A stretch of 64,000 bases of DNA from Chloranthus sessilifolius (lineage: Eukaryota; Streptophyta; Magnoliopsida; Chloranthales; Chloranthaceae): positions 89,068,765 to 89,132,764 of the forward strand of contig CM037588.1 of NCBI GenBank assembly GCA_021018995.1. The letters run 5' to 3'. This document shows, piece after piece, positions 58,543 through 64,000 of the stretch. The position numbers were made by a program, and so were the translations under genes. Within the stretch, counting starts at the first letter, position 1; every line of letters begins with the position of its first letter. The notes below the pieces were generated by a model that saw only the letters and a program-made list of their open reading frames with translations, was not told where the DNA came from and searched no databases.

Positions 58543-58556
58543 TAGGTTTGGGGGTG
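58543..58556 (+). other. Internal polypurine tract, element P
   Basis: CATAGGTTTGGGGGTG followed by AGGCA, 1.66 kb before the 3' LTR. Same flanking context (CTCCTCATAGG) as in B. Confidence 0.78.
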
Positions 58557-60031
58557 AGGCAGGCTTTGCCAATGAAGCAGTTAATCTAAGTGCAGTAGAA
58601 TCAAGTGAGTAAGATAGAAATGGATCCGTGTTCACTTAAAAATCATAAAAAAAAAAATTGAGAAATTTAAACAAAAAAAAATATATTTTGTAGACCTTGA
58701 GGCATCACAAGCTTTTAAATTTTAGCATTTCCATGATGTGAACACCAAGAAAACTCACTTGTATAAGTACTTAGTGAATCATTAAAGAAAGAAAAAGATA
58801 AGGACATGCCTAAGAGCTCAATGGAAGACCATAACTAGTGAGATTTGGGCCTACAAAAATTTTTCCTTTCTTTGAGGAGTAACTGAGGCAATTCTTCTAG
58901 CCCTAAGGACTGGCTGAGTCTGTTCCCTCACTAGAAGTTAGGCACCTCCAAGTTGAAACAACTGACATCACTCATGACACTTAGGAAAGGATGAAGGCCT
59001 TCTCTTGGACAATTTGAGCTTAAACAGATCAAACTTTAATTAACTGCCCTTGTGCACACACTTTTTGAGCCTTAATTTCTAATTTTCTTCAAAATACACC
59101 TGAGTACTTGTACCTGAATCTATGGACCTGATTCAAACCTACCCTCACTCTGAGAAATCAGAAGGCAAAGGAGAAGGAGCTGAAGATGGACAAGATAAGG
59201 TCGATATTGGGTGAATAGAGAAGGGATACGTAGAACTTAGCAGTGTAGCAGCTAAGGAGAGAAGTGGCAAGTCAGAAAAATAAAAATAAAAATAAAAATG
59301 TATCCAAAAAGAAAGAAAAATAATAATGAAGAGGAATAAGAGAAGAAATAAGAGAAAAAGTTTCTTGAAAAATCAAAAACAAGAGGAGAAGCTGGCCACT
59401 TTAAGTCTGAATAATTTTAAAGACATGGAAAGGTGTTGAACTAAAGAAGGTGAAGTCATGAATCACCTCCTTCACCTACTGATTTCTCAACTACCCATTC
59501 TTTATAACCTATCCCATAAGCCACATTACAACCCAGTTAAAAGTCCCTATGATCAAAGTTGAATGAGCTGTCATGCAGAGACAAAGAGCTGTCCAATCTA
59601 TGGTAAGGATTAGCCAATGATGGCAGAACTTAGATGCTATGTCTATGCTCATGCCTACATACCCATTTGGGGCCTGTAACTGCTCTTGAGCTTGAGAGAA
59701 AATGGAAACCCTCAAAGTTCCTTGTGAGAAGTATGCCCTGTTAAGCATTGGGGCTGGTGTTGAATGTATTGGGCATGAGCTAGAACCTAATTTTTAAATT
59801 AATGATAAACTCAGTACTGGCCTACATGTGATGTTTTTTCCCTGCTGTGAGCTAATTGGAAATGATGTGTATCTATGTAGAAGCTGTGATGAGTAATTGT
59901 TTGTGCATAATCATATGTTCAAATTCCTCATATATTTTCTTTTGTTGAATCAAAGGTGAACTAATGCTCTGTTTCTTGATAGCTAACTTGATAATTTCAC
60001 TTATGTTAACTGTTTTATTGAGAAGTTTGTC
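58557..60031 (+). other. Conserved 3' non-coding block, element P
   Basis: No ORF. Blocks shared with A and C/B in inverted genomic orientation include AGTGAGATTTGGGCC (about 58838-58852) and a string around GTAACTGCTCTTGAGC (59677-59692). Equivalent blocks: A2 25691-27147, C 35467-36835, B 44891-46283. Confidence 0.7.
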
Positions 60032-60216
60032 GGTATCTTCACTAAAAACCCTCAGGAAACTTCACTCGTCCTCTAGGGATCACCAAGGGGTTTAAAAGGC
60101 TTGATACATATGCTAAATGTATCCGTGCTCCCTACGAAAGTGGCATTTAAATTCTTAGAATAGTTGTTTTAAATTTTCCTTTGCTCAGGGACTAGCAAAG
60201 GTTAGGTTTGGGGTTG
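60032..60216 (+). promoter_or_regulatory. Pre-PPT module and PPT, element P
   Basis: 60032-60105 matches the modules of A2, C and B, including AAACCCTCAGGA and AGGGGTTTAAAAGGC that can pair. GTTAGGTTTGGGGTTG ends at 60216, directly before the LTR. Confidence 0.75.
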
Positions 60217-62883
60217 TGTTATTCGCTGAAAAGTATCACTTTTCATCTCTTAATCTAGCCTTTGATAGACCTTGAAGTAGACTAATAATCATTTGTTAAG
60301 TGTGTTTTGTAGTTAGCGATAATCTATGTAGCTTAATATAAAATCCATCCTTATTGGCCCAAAGAAGAGGAAGAAGACATGCAAAGATGACAGCTGAGCC
60401 AAAGCCTAATGAAACACCCTAGTAGTGCTCACCATGGTGACTCATTTGTTGGTCATCATTGACTAAAAACCTAGCAGATGGATGAAGTTGACTGAGCATG
60501 GAGAAACTGTAACAGTAGCATGTGCAATGCATCAGAGCATAGAAAGACAGATCTCGCAGAGTTGAGAAGCTCCCTCGCGAAGCTAAGGATGTAGTGGAAT
60601 ATGCCCTCGCACAGATAGGAGATGCAGTCAAGAGAGTTGTAAAGACATCACGAAGATCTCGTGGATTAAAATTCTCAGAATTTGTGGTTGCGAAGCTCTC
60701 GGGAAGATTAAGCCTTAAAGCAGCCGCGCGAAGAACATAGCGAGTCCATGTGTGTACTGAACAAAATCTCACCTCACGGAGTTCGTGCATGGCCCTGAAA
60801 GAGAGAGACGCCCAGAATTCTCCTCGCGTAAATTTCATGCACTCTAAAGCCTTACCAATTACTACGCGAGTGCAGGAGCATACCTGTGCGAGTAACGAAC
60901 GTGAGAGAGCTTCTGAACCTCTACTATGCGTTAAGCCTAGGCACTCAAGATCATCTCCGCGATAGCATTACAGCACAAAGGAACTGCGCGATTAATTGAA
61001 GATACACTATGCGAGTGAGCACTTCCCACCAACCAAAAGCTACTCTGCGAAGGCTCTACAATAGCGTGAATGAATGAATGCATATGCTAGCCCCACGAAG
61101 CACGAGCTCCCCACTTCTCAGTTTTAACTCAAGGACCTTTTGAGAATTTTCCAAGGCTAGGGCACACATCCTTAGGTGCTGATTTTGAGGCACACGTCTC
61201 AAGACATTCAAGGATTGTAACAGTGCCACATCTGCTAGAAAAATTAGAGTTAATCTCTTCAAAGCCAAGGCCGTATGGATAGAGTATATAAGCTACACTT
61301 AGAGTTTAGTTTTCGGATCGACCCTTCTTTTCATCCTCTATCGGCTGAGAGCTCCAGCAGGCTAGGGTTAGGGTTTGATCACCTCCATTTCTCATTTTTC
61401 TTCTCTCTTAGCCCAACACTTGCTGGCTAATCCCCCTATAAGCAGTTAGATTTAGTTTATTTCAATTTGTAATAGGTTTTGTATACATTAGAATCTTTAA
61501 TGAGCAGCTGTGTACAGGCTGCAGCCTGGAAATAGTTCATTATAAGTTTTGCTATTATTAATGGACTATTATTTTAATGATTAATTAAATCAAAAGATCT
61601 TATGGTTTTTATAGATGTCTATAGGATCCATATATTTAGGATGAGCCCATTCAGTTTCTAGTAGATCTATTGTTTACCATTCAATTTTCCTTGGTTTGAT
61701 AGCCCCATGGAAAGCAATGCTGAATTTGTAGTGAGAACTAGAAAGCACGGAGGCCTATGGACTATGGTGGTTGCAGCAGTTTTCATGCTCTTTCTCAGAC
61801 CTCTGTGGTATGGACAGACCAATGGGATATCCTGTGACTACTTGAGTGGATAGAGTATAGCCCTAAGGTGGTGTCCAGCCACATGCTTGAGAAAGATTCT
61901 TCTCCCCTGCTCATGAGCTTCTAGAGCCTTGTTGAGGAGGTTTGTACAGGAACTGGCTCCTCTCTGTTTTACCTAACCGATATCAGATGTTAGATTTAAT
62001 GTCACTGTAGTAGTTATAGCTTGAGGCTGAGTCATTGGAGGCCTTTTGTAGCAATGACCAGTTAAATTTAGAGCCTTATTCAACTTGTTACATGGTCCTT
62101 TTTATGGGTACCAGTGAGCCGTTGGTCTTAGCAAAACACTTAGGATTTTATGGGTTGGAATACCTATGGATGTCAGCCAGATCTGGGCAGCTTATAGCAC
62201 TGGCATTACATAGTGCTGCAATAGTATTCATGGCCTTGTCTCGTTCAATAGTTGGGGAAATGATCAGTCCACTCCTCTGGATTAGATTAGCAACTTCTGG
62301 CTTAATCAATGGGATTTGACACACTATAGGATAGGCTATGACCATTTGAGTGGACAGCCTATAGCCTTGAGAGCACCCCAAATGGCATGGGTTAAGTTGG
62401 ACACATATACCTTATTGACGCTTTTGATAGCGTCTCAGTAAGGAGCACTGCAGAGACAAACTAAATCTGAGTTACATTGCTGCTTTAACTCTGAACTTAA
62501 CCTGCTTACTTCTCACTAATTTTTATATTTTAGTTTGGCACACGCCATCACCATCTTTTTCTTAACCCTTTCTTTAGGATAGGGCTACATTTTATTTCTC
62601 TGTTGTTAGGATTAATTTACTGTAGTCGTGACACCCAACTCTCTTTCTTTAGGATTGTTAGATCGGTAACCAGATCTGGAGGCCTACTATTATAGCCCAT
62701 TTTGGGTTCTAGATCAATTTTTCTATGGGATAAACTCTTACTTATCAAAACTTGCTATAATAGGCCCAGTATCTTGCAGGTCTAGGATTACTTTGGTTAT
62801 GCTGAATCCGTTCTTTTGTTTTACTTTGTCTTTAAATTTGTTTCCACCACATAATAAACAAAGCACCAAGGAGTCCGACAACA
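60217..62883 (+). repeat. Element P 3' LTR (2667 bp)
   Basis: Starts TGTTATTCGCTG and ends GTCCGACAACA. TATATAAG at 61285-61292; motif cluster at about 60555-61100. Confidence 0.93.
61827..62362 (+). promoter_or_regulatory. Two 32-nt leader hairpins, element P 3' LTR
   Basis: 61827-61858 (ATATCCTGT/ATAGAGTAT: T-G and G-U pairs, one mismatch) and 62331-62362 (ATAGGCTAT/ACAGCCTAT, one mismatch). Confidence 0.7.
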
Positions 62884-63423
62884 ACATCCAACAGTTCTAT
62901 GGACCAATCTTTTCTATCAACACGCACAGTCTTCTCTAAAATGCATTTGATTTCCCTGCTGGAAATCTCCACCTGCCCACTGGTTTGTGGGTGGTATGGA
63001 GTTGCAACTTTGTGGGTGACAAAGTAACTTTGCCAACAGTTTGTCAAAATATTTGTTGTAAAAGTGGCTTCCTCCAATAATAATAGTTTTGGGGGTACCA
63101 AACCTAGAGAAGATGTTATCTTTTAAAAACTTAATGACAACTCTGTGATCGTTTGTTCTTGTAGCTATGGCCTCAACCCATTTGGACACATAGTCCACAA
63201 CTACAAGGATGTAATTGTTTCCATAGGAAGAAGGAAAAGGTCCTATAAAATCGATTCCCCATATATCAAATAATTCAAGAACTAGCACAGGTTGCAAGGG
63301 CATGGAGTTTCTTCTAGAAATGTTTCCCATTTGCTGACATCTCAAAAAAGCTTTGCAATGCCGCATAGCATCTTTGAAAAGAGTGGGCCAGTAGAAGCCA
63401 CTTTGCAGCAATTTTGTTGCCAC
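62884..63423 (-). pseudogene. Integrase core of element B
   Basis: [20 protein letters not shown] (first Asp), then TIIIGGSHF, where the second catalytic Asp (normally ISDGG) is lost. [17 protein letters not shown] (Glu) comes in another frame at 63101-62884. In the zinc finger the second Cys of CxxC is replaced (CKAFLRC). The gene is cut at 62884 by element P and resumes at 48281. Confidence 0.87.
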
Positions 63424-64000
63424 TGAAATGGCCCCCGCAAGCCTGTTTATGGCACATAGTTAAAATGTTTTCAAATTCAGTTTCGGGCACACATCTTCTT
63501 ATTACCTGGTCTGCACAAGTTTTAAAGAGGTAAGGATCCTCCCACATATAATGTCGAATCTGTGAGAAAAATAGATTCCTATCATCCTTATTCCAATGTG
63601 GGGGTATCCTTCCCACAACTAGGTAGTTTACTATGTTGGCAAACCAAGGTACACTCATCTCCACAACAAATAGCTGTTCATCTGGAAAGGACTCATTGAT
63701 AGGCAGGCTCACTATATCCGTAGTTAGGATCCTTGATAGGTGGTTTGCAACCACATTTTCAGCCCTCTTCTTGCCTTTGATTTCCAAGTCGAATTCCTGC
63801 AAAAGAAGAATCCATCTAATTAGTCAAGGTTTGACTTCTTTCTTTGACAAGAAGTACTTCAAGGCTGAATGGTAAGTAAACACAATGATTTTGGATCCCA
63901 ATACATATGATCGAAATTTCTCCAAGGCAAACACAATGGCCAACAACTCCTTTTTAGTTGGAGTGTAATTCTGTCGAGCATCAACCATTGATTTACTAGC
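63314..64000 (-). pseudogene. RNase H and integrase N-terminus of element B (runs off window)
   Basis: From the right edge: [39 protein letters not shown] (the catalytic Asp of TDHSAL has become Tyr) and VVANHLSRILT. Then FPDEQLFVVEMSVPWFANI and the zinc-finger half [16 protein letters not shown] before a frameshift near 63410. The RT, protease, gag and 5' LTR of B must lie to the right of the window. Confidence 0.87.

Larger units (their letters stand above)
48282..62883 (+). mobile_element. Athila-type element P (14.6 kb), nested in B
   Basis: Complete LTR-to-LTR element: 5' LTR 48282-51007, PBS, gag-pol 51294-56912, motif cluster, ORF3, internal PPT, 3' block, PPT, 3' LTR 60217-62883. Flanking 5-bp sequences GCATT (48277-48281) and ACATC (62884-62888) each differ by one base from GCATC, found at the uninterrupted homologous site in element C (36978-36982). 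The LTRs differ by roughly 10% by eye, mainly transitions. Coding regions are broken. Confidence 0.93.

Overview
This is a repeat-dominated stretch of an angiosperm nuclear genome. The evidence is nested Athila-type and Tat-type Ty3/gypsy LTR retrotransposons, a plant LINE with a zf-RVT plus RNase H tail, hAT-, MULE- and foldback-type DNA elements, and one intron-containing small plant gene. Nothing points to a bacterial, organellar or viral replicon. About 50 of the 64 kb (13.9 kb to the right edge) is LTR retrotransposon; I cannot name the species.

Layout. 1-9.6 kb is old intergenic DNA: a 41-bp minisatellite, three copies of a foldback repeat, a 344-bp hAT-like element with a perfect 8-bp target duplication, a dead LINE 3' end, a 247-bp MITE, and a ~1.6-kb long-TIR (MULE-like) element filled with palindrome-rich tandem repeats. 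The one credible host gene lies at 8117-9036 on the minus strand: two exons, 83 aa, with two G-boxes upstream. 9.6-13.6 kb holds a probable decayed LTR and a degenerate A-rich repeat field.

13.9-31.6 kb is a minus-strand tandem array LTR-INT-LTR-INT-(truncated LTR) of a non-autonomous Athila derivative (family A) that kept gag but has no protease, RT or integrase. It abuts a Tat-type integrase fragment (31.6-33.0 kb), into which a second minus-strand Athila array is inserted from 32969 to beyond 64000: element C (full gag-pol, 32969-44701), then element B sharing C's 5' LTR. A third, plus-strand Athila element P (48282-62883, 14.6 kb) sits inside the integrase gene of B. The 5-bp target duplication is still recognisable, and the matching uninterrupted site is present in C. 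All coding regions carry stops or frameshifts.

The main discoveries are in cis architecture shared by A, C/B and P although their LTRs differ. (1) A hairpin of invariant 32-nt geometry occurs 1-3 times per LTR, downstream of the TATA box, 15 copies in all, with compensatory base changes. (2) An internal unit lies downstream of pol in B and P: a cluster of CpG-centred motifs matching the element's own LTR motif, a conserved TATA-like block and a ~100-aa ORF (ORF3) where Athila elements usually carry env-like sequence. (3) An internal copy of the polypurine tract lies ~1.6 kb before the 3' LTR. (4) A conserved hairpin-capable module sits 111-115 bp before the 3' LTR. Together these suggest a shared leader and 3' system through which gag-only elements could be mobilised in trans, with ORF3 as a separately expressed accessory gene.
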